Source: Staphylococcus simulans (GTDB lineage Bacteria > Bacillota > Bacilli > Staphylococcales > Staphylococcaceae). Taken from it: a stretch of 64,000 bases of DNA. The position numbers and the translations under genes are program-made. Shown here in pieces: positions 1-13,300 of the stretch. Where the stretch lies: positions 1 through 64,000 of the forward strand of contig NZ_MRZJ01000006.1 of NCBI RefSeq assembly GCF_002994445.1, written 5' to 3'. Under the pieces are notes generated by a model. That model did not search any database and was not told the origin of the DNA. It saw nothing but the letters and a program-made list of their open reading frames with translations. The number at the start of each line of letters is the position of its first letter. Position 1 is the stretch's first letter.

Positions 1-951
1 ACAACACCACCAGTAGACCGCATTACAGAATATGGTCCAGTCGAAGGCGGTACAGTTTACAAACCGGATCCAAACTTACCAGTTGGTGAAACAAGCACAA
101 CACCAGGTAAGCCAGGTAATCCGAATGACCCTAATAACCCGCCGACAGACACAGTGATTCACGTTGGTAATAAAGTAGTGGAAGAAAATGATGTACCATA
201 TGAAACAATCTATCAAGATAATCCAAACTTACCAGTTGGAACTGAAAGAGAAGTCCAACCAGGTATTACTGGCAAAACTCAAACAGTGACAACTTATGAA
301 GTGGATCCTAAGACAGGTGAATTGATTAACCCGCGTACTGAAACAGTAACTGTGACAGACAAACAAGATCGCATTATTGAAAGAGGTACAGGTCAACCAG
401 CACCAGAACAACCTGGTGAAACACCTAACCAACCAGAAGGTCCAGGTGAAACACCAGAAAAACCAGAAGCACCAGCTGAGACACCAGAACAACCGGAAGC
501 ACCAGCTGAGACACCAGAACAACCAGAAGCACCAGCTGAAACACCGGCACAACCGGAAGCACCAGCTGAGACACCAGAACAACCGGAAGCACCAGCTGAG
601 ACACCAGAACAACCGGAAGCGCCAGCTGAAACACCGGCACAACCAGAAGCACCAGCTGAAACACCGGCACAACCAAAAGCACCAGCTGAAACACCAGAAC
701 AACCAGAAGCACCAGCTGAAACACCGGCACAACCACAAGCACCAGCAACACAAGCACCTGGCAATGACGTAGCTCAAGATGAGTCTGTCCCAACTCAATC
801 TCAAGAACGTCAAGCTGCTAAATCAGATAAAGAAGCTTTACCTGATAAAGGTCAAAATGAAAACAAAGGTGCATTATTCGGCTCACTATTCGCTGGATTA
901 GGCGCATTGTTCTTACTTGGTAAGAATCGTCGCCGCAAAGACAATAAATAA
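1..951 (+). CDS. Wall-anchored G5-repeat surface protein, C-terminal part (5' end outside window)
   Basis: The frame is open from base 1, so this is the 3' end of a longer gene; the GTG at 154 is only an internal codon. Visible in order are the end of a G5-type domain (…ITEYGPVEG), a short E-type spacer with PGNPNDPNNPP, one complete terminal G5 domain (about 175-390), roughly twelve 10-residue Pro/Ala/Glu repeats of the APAETPEQPE type (about 394-760), a hydrophilic linker, and a wall-sorting tail. The tail has a hydrophobic segment (LFGSLFAGLGALFLLG) and a basic end (KNRRRKDNK). The expected LPXTG reads LPDKG (838-852). The terminal G5 and the tail closely resemble those of the giant gene downstream, so the two are tandem paralogues. 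Expected role is adhesion or biofilm, as for Aap/SasG. A hydrophobic-basic tail would still hold the protein in the membrane even if sorting fails. Confidence 0.9.
   Translation, partial: TTPPVDRITEYGPVEGGTVYKPDPNLPVGETSTTPGKPGNPNDPNNPPTDTVIHVGNKVVEENDVPYETIYQDNPNLPVGTEREVQPGITGKTQTVTTYEVDPKTGELINPRTETVTVTDKQDRIIERGTGQPAPEQPGETPNQPEGPGETPEKPEAPAETPEQPEAPAETPEQPEAPAETPAQPEAPAETPEQPEAPAETPEQPEAPAETPAQPEAPAETPAQPKAPAETPEQPEAPAETPAQPQAPATQAPGNDVAQDESVPTQSQERQAAKSDKEALPDKGQNENKGALFGSLFAGLGALFLLGKNRRRKDNK
394..760 (+). repeat. 30-nt tandem repeat coding for Pro/Ala/Glu-rich wall-spanning segment
   Basis: About twelve 10-residue units, APAETPEQPE or APAETPAQPE. It sits where the giant paralogue has its 9-residue PEEPGTP units, so the two genes carry unrelated repeat units at the same architectural position. 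Confidence 0.9.
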
Positions 952-1026
952 GTCTCAAACAGCTTACTGTCAAAAAAATTATAAAAGAAATTTCAAAACT
1001 CCTATAGAAATATGAAATTGTTACTG

Positions 1027-1057
1027 GCGTCCCTCTTAAATGAGGGGCGCTTTTTTT
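1027..1057 (+). terminator. Rho-independent terminator of the first surface-protein gene
   Basis: Nine-pair stem GCGTCCCTC / GAGGGGCGC (one G-T wobble) with loop TTAAAT, followed by seven T residues. It lies 75 bases after the stop at 951 and separates the two surface-protein genes into independent transcripts. Confidence 0.85.
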
Positions 1058-1329
1058 ATGAATAATAAGGAAGTTTATGAAAATATTTGTCATTAATTTG
1101 TATGTTTAGTTTTATTAGTGTGTGTTAGAAGAAGGTATAAGGATAAGTACAACCTGTTTATCAATTATTAAGATTTTGTTCAATATTGCTAAATGCAATA
1201 TATAGTTATAGACATTTATTGAGTAACGGGTATAATTATTACAATTAACCAAATTTCGAGGACAACATAGTTTATTTAAAACAAAGGGATAAAGTTAAGG
1301 TTTTTTAATCATGAGGAGGAATTTTTTCT
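1058..1329 (+). promoter_or_regulatory. Upstream region of the giant surface-protein gene
   Basis: AT-rich leader with no credible small ORF. A TATAAT hexamer at 1231-1236 is a possible -10, but I see no convincing -35 at the right distance. A strong ribosome-binding site (GAGGAGGA, about 1312-1319) lies ten bases before the ATG at 1330. Confidence 0.35.
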
Positions 1330-4300
1330 ATGAAAAAATTAGATTTTCTTCCTAATAGACGTAATAAATACTCCATTCGTAAATTCACAGTGGGTACGGC
1401 TTCGATTCTATTAGGCACAATGTTGATTTTAGGCACGAATGATGAAGCAAAAGCTGCGGAAACAAGCAGTTCTAGTTCATCAGGCAGTGATTCAAGTAAT
1501 GGCAGCGGCAGTGAAGGTTCAACTGATCCGACCACAACACCAACAACAGACAGTGCATCAACACCTGCACCAACAGATACAACAGCACCGACAGAAAGCC
1601 AACCAGCTGCAGAGAGCCAGCCAACAACAGAGGTACCTGCACCTGAGGCACCAGCAACAGAAACACAGACAACAGAAACTGCGCCATCGACTGGTACAGA
1701 GACAACACCGGCTGAACAAACACCGACAACAGAAGCACCAGCTGTTGATAGTTCTGCAGGCACATCCGAACCTGCACCGGATACGGCGGCGCCTACACAA
1801 GAATCAAATTCAACAACAACTGAAACACCTGCACCAGCAACAGATTCAAATACGACAGCACCATCCACATCCAACGACACTTCACAATCTTCATCTGTAC
1901 CTGCAGAGTCAGGTACATCAAGTCCAACCAACACGACTTCATCTTTAGATACATCATCACTTTCAAATGTTACAGAAGCACCAACAAGCAGTGAGGGCAC
2001 AACATCGCAAAGCCAAACCAGTGAGGCAACGATTACACCAACAGCAACACCAGCACCGACACTTTCTCAAGATTTATCGCAAACATTAGAGAGCAGTACG
2101 GATAAAGAAGCTGCTTTAACGGATTATTTGGCAACACAAGATAATTTATCACCTGATACAGCCCAGCAAGTCGTTGACGGCATGGCTGTAGATGTTAATG
2201 ATGCGACGAATGAAGAAATTGCTGGGGCGTTATTAACGTCTTACTTGATTAATACATCGAATGCGCCTGGCAGCGACCCTATCGGCGAAACACCAATGAC
2301 TACTACATCTACTGCACCGACGACGGTAAGTTCAACAACCGTATCGCCTACATTCCGTATGATGTCATTTGCGGCTTTCGCAGCACCAGCACCCGCAACG
2401 CAAGTCAGCACTTGGGATCAATTAGTTGCGGCATTAAATGACAAAACAGTTTCGAATATCCAGCTTACAAGTAATATTACCGGCACAAATTCGCCTACAC
2501 TTCAAACGTCTACAGGGCGCAGTGTGACTATTGATGGCGGCGGTTATACTTTAAATTCAGGCAACTATATTATTAATGCTCCTGCAACTTCAGGCAGCTG
2601 GGATTTAACGGTCAAAAACGCGACGATTAATACGAACAATACCAATGGTTTGATTACATTCGGAGCAAGTACGACAACTGCCAATACGATTACGTTTGAA
2701 AATGTGACGCATACCGGCAGCAACTTGATTAATAATACAGCCGCAAACCAAAATGTTACGGTGAATATTAACGGTAATTTCAGTTCTATCAGCAGCGATA
2801 GTGCAACTACACGTGCCAATATCGGTGCTAAAAATATTAATATCGCACCGAATGCGACTGTGACGATGACACGTACAGGTCTAGGCAGTGCGCTGCAAGT
2901 GTCTGACGGCGGCAAGATTCAAACAGGTACGAATTCTAAAGTGACGATGAATGTCTCTCCATCTAATCCTTGGGGAACAACTAACGGCACAACAGCATTC
3001 CAAGTCGGCAATGGCGGTTCGTTAATTGTTGGAGATGGCTCGACATTTAATATTACAGGTCAAAATATTTTCAATTTCGGCAATGATGGTACTTTCTATA
3101 CCGGTGCAAATTCTACAATTAATGTATCGCAAAAAGGTAACGAAAATATTGTCAATATGGGTACCGGCAGTACATTTGAAGTAGGGCAATATTCTAAGTT
3201 TATTGCTTATTCAGATGGTCACCGCGCCGGAGACTATTCGACGAACAACTTAATCGGATTAGACGGCAACTCGCAAATCTTAATCGATGAATATGCGACG
3301 TTATTCTTAGATGCGAAGAACCACCAATGGAATCCAGATACTAAAACGCAAGTCGGTGCTTATAATGACTTGGTAAACATCAATGCGACAGGTACGCAAA
3401 GTGCATTGTTATGGGTAAAAGACAACGCCACTTTAGACTTAAGAACAGACAACAGAGACTATTATGCGGAAGTTCTGTCTATTCCATTAGGCGGTACAAG
3501 TCAGAATCGTCAATTTATCTTTGACAATGCCAACTATATCAACTTCCAAAAGAACAGCATTGTGACTAGCGGTCAAAGTGTCAACGGAAGTAAACCGAAC
3601 TTGATTTACATGGACCCGAACTCACCAGGTTATATGCAGTGGAATGGTTCATATATTGTGAAAACATGGAATGCGACACACTTTAGTGATCCGAACCAAA
3701 GTGCAGACGCAGATACGGTTTGGTCAGATGTTGTAGACTTGCAGGCAGCACAAAAAGGATTCTCAACAGGGGCTCCGACTTATAATACAGCAGAATCGAC
3801 AAGTGCAAGTTCTACACCTTCAGGTACCAGCAGTAAAGATTTAAGTACATTAAACCTTAATACGATTCAGCGTATTGTTTTAATCAGTAATAACTCAGTC
3901 AACCCTGAAGCGGTTCCGGCACAAACAACAGTAGAAACAATTCAACCGACAACGAGTTATCAAGCTAATCCTGACGCGACACAACCTTTAGGTACAGAAA
4001 CAATTGTCGTACAAGGTGTGCCAGGTTCTCAAACAGTTACGACAGAACCAGGTAAAGATACAATTATCAATGTGACACAACCTGCGACGAATGAGGTTGT
4101 AGGTGTCAATAACGTTCAAGCAACCACAACGACGATTCCATATACTACACAATATGTAGGTGTCAATGAGCCGACAGACTATACTAATGTGCAAACACAA
4201 GGTCAAGCAGGCTCTACAACAACGACGACAACTTATACAGTTGATCCGACAACAGGACAATTATCTAATCCTGTGACGACAACACAAACGACACAGCCTG

Positions 4301-7300
4301 TAACACAAATCATTGAAAAAGGTACGGTTCAAGTCACAACGGATGATGTACCGTATAACACGATTTATGTGGAAAATCCTGATTTGCCTGCGGGTACACA
4401 AAACATTGTGCAGCAAGGTGTCTTAGGCGAAACACAAACAACAACGACTTATACAGTGAACGCGACAACAGGCGCTTTAGAGAACCCGACTTCAACAACG
4501 ACAACATTAACGCAAAAACAAGATCAGATTATTGAAGTAGGCTCAGGTGTAACAACATCTACAACATCACCGATCCCGCCGACAACAAGTTATGTAGCTG
4601 ACCCGAATCCTGATGCAGGTGTGGGTGACCAAACTATCACAACACCAGGTGTTCCAGGAGAATCAACGACTGTGAAAGAACCAGGTAAAGATGCGGTCAC
4701 GACTGTGACAACACCGCCGGTCAACGAAGTAATTGCGGTCGACAATGTGGACACAAACGTGACATCAGTGCCATACAATACGGTCTATCGCTATAATCCT
4801 GATTTGGCAGTCGGTACGCCAAGTACGCTAGTACAAGAAGGTCAAAATGGTTCAACAACGGTGACAACGACTTATGATGTTGATAGTACAACAGGCGCAT
4901 TATCGAATCCGCAAAGTGTGACAAGCACCATCAACCCAGTGGACCAAGTATATGAATATGGTCCGGTCGCAGGCGATACAGTGTATCAAGCAGACCCTAA
5001 TCTGCCTGCTGGTCAAACAACAACTGTACCAGGTACTCCAGGAGATCCGAATGACCCTAATAATCAGCCGACAGATACCATTATTTATGTAGGTAATGTC
5101 AGTACAACAGAAACACCGATTATTCATAACACAGAATATATCGGTGTGAGTGAACCGACAACGTATCGCAATGTTGTATCTGAAGGCAGCGACGGTTTAA
5201 TCACAACAACGACAACATATGATGTAGATCCAGCAACAGGCGAATTGATTAATCCAAAAACAAATACAACTACTGTGCCGGCTGAGACACGTGTCATTGA
5301 AAAAGGTACAGTTCAAGTCACAACGAGTGATGTACCTTATAACACGATTTATCAAGAAAATCCTGATTTACCGCAAGGCACAGAAAATGTCATTCAACAA
5401 GGTATTGTGGGAGAAACGCAAACGACAACAACATACACAATCAACAGCAGTACTGGAGAATTAGAAAACCCAACTTCAAATACGATTACGTTAGTACAAG
5501 AACAAGACCGTATTATTGAAGTCGGTACAGGTACAACTTCTGTCACAACCACACCGATTACGCCGACAACAACGTATCAGCCGAATCCGGATAAAGATTC
5601 TGGTACGGGTGATCAAATTGTTATTGTACAAGGACAAGACGGTGTTGCGACAACGACGAAAGAACCAGGACAAGATGCGGTTACTGTAACGACAACACCG
5701 CCAGTGAATGAAGTCATCGGCGTAGATAATGTGGATTCCGCAACTGCACCGATTCCTTTCGAAACGATTAACAGATATAATCCGACATTGCCTGTAGGCT
5801 CTGAAAATGTAGTGGTTCAAGAAGGGCAAAACGGTACAGCAACAACAATCAAAACGTATGAAGTAGATCCGAATACAGGTGCTCTATCTAATCCTGTGAC
5901 GACAGAAGAAGTTTCACCAGCCACACCGCGTATTGTGGAATATGGGCCAGTCGCAGGCGATACAGTGTATCAAGCAGATCCGAATTTGCCTTATAATCAA
6001 ACAACGACAGTACCAGGTACACCGGGAGATTCGAATGACCCGAATAATCTACCGACAGATACTATTGTTTATGTCGGCAATGTCAGTACTTCTGATCAAA
6101 CACTGCCATATGACACACAATATGTAGGCGTAAATCAGCCTGTTGATTATACAAATGTTCAAACAGCGGGCCAAAACGGCACAACAACAACGACAACAAC
6201 ATATGAAGTAGACCCGAATACAGGAACGTTAATCAATCCAAGAGTTGCGACACAAACAACACCGCCGGTAACTGAAGTCATTGAAAAAGGTACAGTTCAA
6301 GTCACGACAGCACCTGTTGCGTATGACACGATTTATCAAGAAAATCCTGACTTGCCAGTAGGCGTTCAAAATGAATTGCAAGCAGGTATTACAGGGGAAA
6401 CGACGACAACGACTACGTATACAGTTAATCCTGAGACAGGTGCGTTAGAAAATCCGACATCTGCAGAGACGACTACTATCGCAAAACAAGATCGTATTGT
6501 TGAAGTCGGTACAGGTACAACAGTAGTTACAACAGCACCGATTGCGCCGACAACAAGTTATGTAGCTGACCCGAATCCAGATGCTGGTGCAGGTGATCAA
6601 ACAGTAGTCACACCGGGTACACCAGGTGAAGCTACAACGACGAAAGAACCAGGACAAGACCCAGTCACAGAAGTGACAACACCGCCGGTAAACGAAGTAA
6701 TCAGTGTAGATAATGTAGATACGACAACAAGTACACAAAGCTTTGACACTATCACACGTTATAATCCTAATTTACCAGTCGGCAGTACCAATGTGATTGC
6801 ACAACAAGGTCAAGATGGCGTAATAACGACGACAACAACATATGATGTGGATCCGAATACAGGCCAATTATCGAATCCGCAGATTTCAACACAAACAACA
6901 CCGCTAGTAACACAAATTGTGGAATACGGCCCAGTCGCAGGCAATACAGTTTATCAAGCAGACCCAAGCTTGCCTTATAATCAAACGACTACGATTGAAG
7001 GCACACCAGGGGATCCGAACGACCCGAACAACTTGCCTACTGATACAATCATTAAAGTCGGCAACACAACTTATGATGTTGCGCCGATTCCATATGATGT
7101 TCAATATGTAGGTGTCAGCCAGCCGACAGATTATACGAATGTCAGAACAGAAGGACAAGCAGGTTCAACTGCGACAACGACAACTTATGATGTCGATCCG
7201 AATACAGGTGCCTTGTCAAATCCAGTCACAACAAACCAAACAGTACCGCCGATTACACAAGTTGTTGAAAAAGGAACAGTTCAAGTTACGACTGATACGG

Positions 7301-10300
7301 TAGCTTATGACACGATTTATCAAGAAAACCCTGATTTGCCTGAAGGTACACAAAACGTTGTACAACAAGGTGTGACAGGACAAACACAAACAACAACAAC
7401 ATATACAGTCAATCCTGAAACAGGCGCGTTGGAAAATCCGACATCTGATACAGTGACAACACAATACAAACAAGATCAAATCATTGAAGTCGGTACAGGT
7501 GTCACAACAAGTACGACATCACCAATATTGCCTGAAACTATTTATCAAGCTAACCCGGATGCAGATGCGGGTACAGGGGACTTAACAGTCTTGGTACCAG
7601 GACAAGAAGGGGTTGCGACAACAGTAAAAGAACCGGGCAAAGATGCGGTAACGACAACAACGACTGAACCGGTGAATGAAGTAATCGGTGTCGATAATGT
7701 GGACACAACAACAAGTACACAAAGCTTTGATACTATCACTCGTTACAACCCGAACTTACCAGTCGGCAGTACCAATGTGATTGTGCAGCAAGGTCAAGAC
7801 GGTGTGACAACGACGACAACAGTTTATGATGTGGATCCGAATACAGGACAATTATCGAATCCTCAAGTTTCGACAACGACGACACCGCCAATCAGCCAAA
7901 TTGTAGAATACGGTCCAGTCGCAGGCGGCATAGTTTATCAGCCGGATGCTAATGTTCCTTATAATCAAACACAAACGATTGAAGGTACACCAGGCGACCC
8001 GAATGATCCGAATAACTTGCCTACAGATACGATTATTAAAGTGGGCAATGTACAAACTGATGTGACAACACAGCCTTATGACACAACGTACGTTGGGGTA
8101 AACGAACCGACAACATATACGAATGTACAAACGCAAGGTCAAGACGGTACGACAATCACAACTACAACATATCAAGTAGATTCTGAAACAGGCGCATTAT
8201 CTAATCCAGTTGAAGCAGTGACGACAATTCCGCCAGTGACACAAGTCGTTGAAAAAGGAACAGTTCAAGTTGCGACAACTGATGTCCCTTATGAAACGAT
8301 TTATCAAGAAAACCCAGACTTGCCTGCCGGTACGCAAAATGAAATTCAAGCAGGTATCGTCGGCCAAACACAAACGACAACGACTTATACAGTGAACGCT
8401 GAAACAGGCGCACTTGAAAATCCAGTCGACACAACAGCAACGCTTGTGGAAAAACAAGATCAGATTATTGAAGTCGGTACAGGTGTTACAACAACTACAA
8501 CAACACCGATACCTCCATCTACAACATATCAAGCCAACCCTGATACAGATGCTGGTGTAGGCGATCAAACAATTGTGACACAAGGACAGCCGGGCGTTTC
8601 TACAACTGTGAAAGAACCAGGTCAAACAGCGGTTACTACAACAACGACAGAACCAGTGACAGAAGTGATTGGCGTCGATAACGTGGATGTAGCTGAACAG
8701 CCGATTCCTTTCAATACGATTGAACGTTATAATCCGAACTTGCCGGTCGGTACAACCGACGCAGTCGCACAAGAAGGACAAAATGGTGTCACAACAACCA
8801 CGACAACATATGAAGTTGATCCAAATACAGGCGCATTGTTGAATCCTGTAGTTGAAACGACACAAACAGCGCCGACTGACCGAATTATCGAATACGGTCC
8901 TGTCGCAGGGGAAATTATTTATCAACCAGATCCAAGCCTTCCAATCGGACAAACAACGACAACAGAAGGTACACCAGGCGACCCGAATGACCCGAACAAC
9001 TTGCCTACAGATACGATTGTTAACGTCGGAAATGTGGATACAGCAACTACAGTATTGCCGCATGACACGCAATATGTCGGTGTGACTCAACCAACCGGCT
9101 ATACTAATGTACAAACAGCAGGTATAGATGGTGCGACGACGACAACTACAACGTATACAGTAGATCCAGCAACAGGAACATTAAGCAATCCAGTTGCGGC
9201 ATCAACAACGACTGAACCTGTTACAGAAGTGGTTGAAATCGGTACACAACAAGTGACAACATCAGATGTCCCTTATACGACAATCTATAGAGAGAATCCT
9301 GATTTAGCACAAGGTACACAAAATGAAATTCAAGCGGGTATCATCGGTCAAACACAAACGACAACGACTTATTCTGTAAATCCTGAAACAGGTGCATTGT
9401 ATAATCCAATCGCAAACACAGTGACGGTAACAGAGAAACAAGACAGAATTGTTGAAGTCGGAACAGGTGTGACGGTGACAGAAACAACAGTGATTCCGCC
9501 GCAAACAGTGTATGAAGCAGCACCGAACCCTGACCCGGGTGCAGGAGATACGACAGTCATCACACCAGGTGCCGCAGGAGAGTCTACGACAGTCAAAGAA
9601 CCTGGACAAGATGCAGTCACAACTGTAACAACACCGCCGGTTAATGAAGTAATTGGTGTCGATAATGTCGATACACAAACAACAACATTGCCGTTCGACA
9701 CACAATATGTAGCAGTAGATCAGCCGATTGGATATGAAAACGTTGCGACAACAGGTCAAAATGGTACAACAACTACGACAACGACGTATCAAGTGGATCC
9801 AAATACAGGTGCGTTGATTTATCCAACGACAACCACAGCAACAACTGAACCTGTGACGCAAGTAATCGAAATCGGTACAAAACAAGTCACAGTGAATGAT
9901 ATTCAGTACGATACGATTTATAGAGATAATCCTAACTTGCCTGTAGGAACTGAGAATGAAGTCCAAGCAGGTGTGGTTGGACATGAAGAAGTGACAACAA
10001 CGTACAGCGTGAATCCGACAACTGGATTATTAGAAAACGGTGTATCAGTAACGACAACATTAGTTGAAAAACAAGACCGTATTATTGAACGCGGTACAGG
10101 TGTGACAACAACAGAAACAACAGAAATTCCGCCGAAAACAGTATACGTTGCTGATCCTGACAGTGATGCAGGTATTGGGGGTACAACTGTACTGACACCT
10201 GGTCAAGCAGGTTCTCAAACTGTAACGACAGAACCAGGTCAAGCACCTGTGACACAAACAACACCTGCAGTCGATCAAGTGGTGGGTGTCGATAATGTGG

Positions 10301-13300
10301 ATACGACTACAACGACAGTGCCGTACGATACACGTTATGTAGGTGTCAATGAAGCGGTCGGTTATGAAAATGTATTAACACCAGGACAAGATGGTACCAC
10401 TACAACGACAACCACTTATGAGGTTAACCCAGATACCGGTGAATTGGTGAATCCGCAAACTGCGACATCCAACACACCAGGCACAACACAAGTCATTGAA
10501 GTCGGTACGACGCAAGTGACGACAGATGAAGTGAATTTCGAAACGATTTATGTGGAGAATCCAGACTTGCCGCAAGGTACACAAAATGAAGTACAAGCAG
10601 GCATTGTCGGACAAACACAAACAACAACGACTTATACAGTCAATCCTGAAACAGGCGCGTTATCTGATCCGACAACGAATACTGTCACAACAAAAGAAGG
10701 TCAAAATCGTATTATCGAAGTCGGTACAGGTGTGACAACATCTACAACAACACCGATTGCGCCCTCAACAAGCTATCAACCGCAGCCGGATGTGACACAG
10801 CCGATTGGCGAACAAACAGTGGTTACTCAAGGTGTGCCAGGTGAATCGACAACAACTAAAGCACCAGGACAACCTGCAGAAACTGTGGTAACAACTCAAC
10901 CGGTTAATGAAGTCATCGGTGTCAATAACGTGACGCAAACAGAAACAGAAATTGCGTACGAAACGATTACACGTTATAACCCGAACTTGCCGACAGGAAC
11001 AACAAATTATATTGCACAAACAGGTCAAAACGGTTCAACAGTTGAGACAACAACATATGAAGTCGATCAGAATACAGGTGCGTTGTCTAATCCGACAACA
11101 CAAACGCATACGATTGACCCAGTGACACAAATCGTGGAATACGGACCAGTCGCAGGCGGTACGATTTATCAACCTGATTCAACATTGCCGGCAGGACAAA
11201 CATCAACAGTACCAGGAACACCAGGCGACCCGAATGATCCGAATAACTTGCCGACAGATACAGTAGTTAAAGTAGGTAATGTGACAACAGAAACAAGTCC
11301 AGTACCATACAACACACAATATGTGGCAGTGGATCAGCCGACGACTTACACGAATGTACAAACACCAGGAGTTAATGGTTCGACAACAACAACGACAACG
11401 TATGAAGTAGATACAAAAACAGGCGTACTGCAAAATCCAGTCACAACAACGACAACATCACCAGCAACAACACAAGTGATTGAAAAAGGTACAGTTCAAA
11501 TTGCGACAACGGATATCGCATATGACACAATTTATAGAGAAAATCCAGATTTACCAGTCGGTACGCAAAATGAAATTCAACCAGGTATTGTTGGAACAAC
11601 ACAAACAACAACGACATATCAAGTGAATGCAGGTACCGGCGCATTAGAGAATCCGACATCTGAAACAACAGTCTTGCAGAGTGCGCAAACAAGAATTATC
11701 GAAGTAGGTGTCGGTACGACAACGACAACAACGAACGAAATTCCGCCTATCACGAATTATGTCGCAAATCCAAATACTGACCCAGGCGCTGGCGACCACA
11801 CAGTATTAACACCAGGTGTGGCAGGCGAATCAACAACAACGAAAGCACCAGGTCAAGATCCGGTTACTGAAGTCACTACACCTGCAGTAGATGAAGTGAT
11901 TGGTGTCGATAATGTGGATACACAAACAACGACACAGCCTTATGACACAATTGTGCGTTATAATCCGGATTTACCAGTCGGTACAGTGAATCAAGTGGTT
12001 CAAGAAGGCCAAAACGGTACAACGACTATCACGACAACGTATGAAGTTGATGCAACAACAGGTACACTGTACAATCCGCAGACAACTGAAAGTACAACAG
12101 CGCCAGTGAACCGTATTATTGAATACGGTCCGGTTGAAGGTACGGTAGTTTACCAACCGGATACTAGCTTGCCGTATGGCGAAACTGAAACAATTCCAGG
12201 TACACCAGGCGACCCGAACGACCCGAATAATCCGCCGACTGAAACAGTAGTGAAAGTCGGTAATCAGGTGACTGAAAGCAGCGTATTGCCGTTTGATACA
12301 CAATATGTTCCGGTTACTGAAGCGGTCGGGTATGAAAATGTGAAAGTCGCAGGTCAAGAGGGTACGACAACAACGACAACAGTCTATGATGTCGATCCGC
12401 AAACAGGTGCATTATTAAATCCGACTGTCACAACAAATACGACACCTGCAGTGACAGAAGTCGTTGAAAAAGGTACAACACAAGTCACTACATCTGATTT
12501 GCCGTATGAAACAGTTTATGTAGAAAATCCGAACTTGCCTGAAGGTACGCAAAACGAACTTCAAGCAGGCAGTGTCGGAACAACACAAACAACAACGGTT
12601 TATACGTTGAATCAAGATACAGGTGCGCTTGAAAATCCAACTTCAACAACTGTGACAACACAAGAAGCAAAACAACGTATCATCGAAGTCGGAACAGGTG
12701 TTACAACATCTACAACGACTCCGATTGCGCCGACAACTTCATATGAAGCGAATCCAGATGTTACGCAGCCTATTGGGGAACAAACGGTTACAGTACCTGG
12801 ACAAGCAGGAGAAACAACAACAACGAAAGCACCAGGTCAAGAAGCAGTAACAGAAGTGACGCTTCCAGTGGTAAATGAAATCATTGGTGTTAATAACGTC
12901 GAACGTTCAGAAACTGAAGTACCATATGACACGATTATCCGCTACAATCCGAGCCTGCCTGTCGGCACAACAGATTATGTGGCACAAGAAGGTCAAAACG
13001 GTACAGTCACAACGACAACGACGTATGAAGTCGATCCGGCAACAGGTGCATTATTGAATCCGACAACACAAACAACAACGATTGATGCGGTGAATCGAAT
13101 TGTGGAATACGGACCAGTCGCAGGCGGTATTGTTTATCAGCCTGATGCGACATTACCAGCAGGTCAAACTACGACAGTTCCTGGACAACCAGGCGATCCG
13201 AACGACCCGGATAACTTGCCGACAGATACGATTGTGAAAGTTGGAAATGTCACAACAGAAACTGAACAAGTGCCTTACGGTACAACTTATACAGGTGTTG

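Noticed and set aside
394-760. Short tandem repeats that could be mistaken for a CRISPR array
   Set aside because: Units are contiguous, in frame, with no unique spacers, and they encode a Pro-rich wall segment.
229-813. Overlapping frames on both strands in the 30-nt repeat of the first surface protein
   Set aside because: The 30-nt unit keeps all frames open; products are low-complexity Cys/Trp/Phe or His/Gln repeats with no start signals.
8197-9114. Long minus-strand open frames across the surface-protein repeats (up to about 305 codons)
   Set aside because: They are Cys/Arg-rich, recur with the repeat period, lack ribosome-binding sites and are a by-product of the ACA/ACG-rich coding strand lacking antisense stops.
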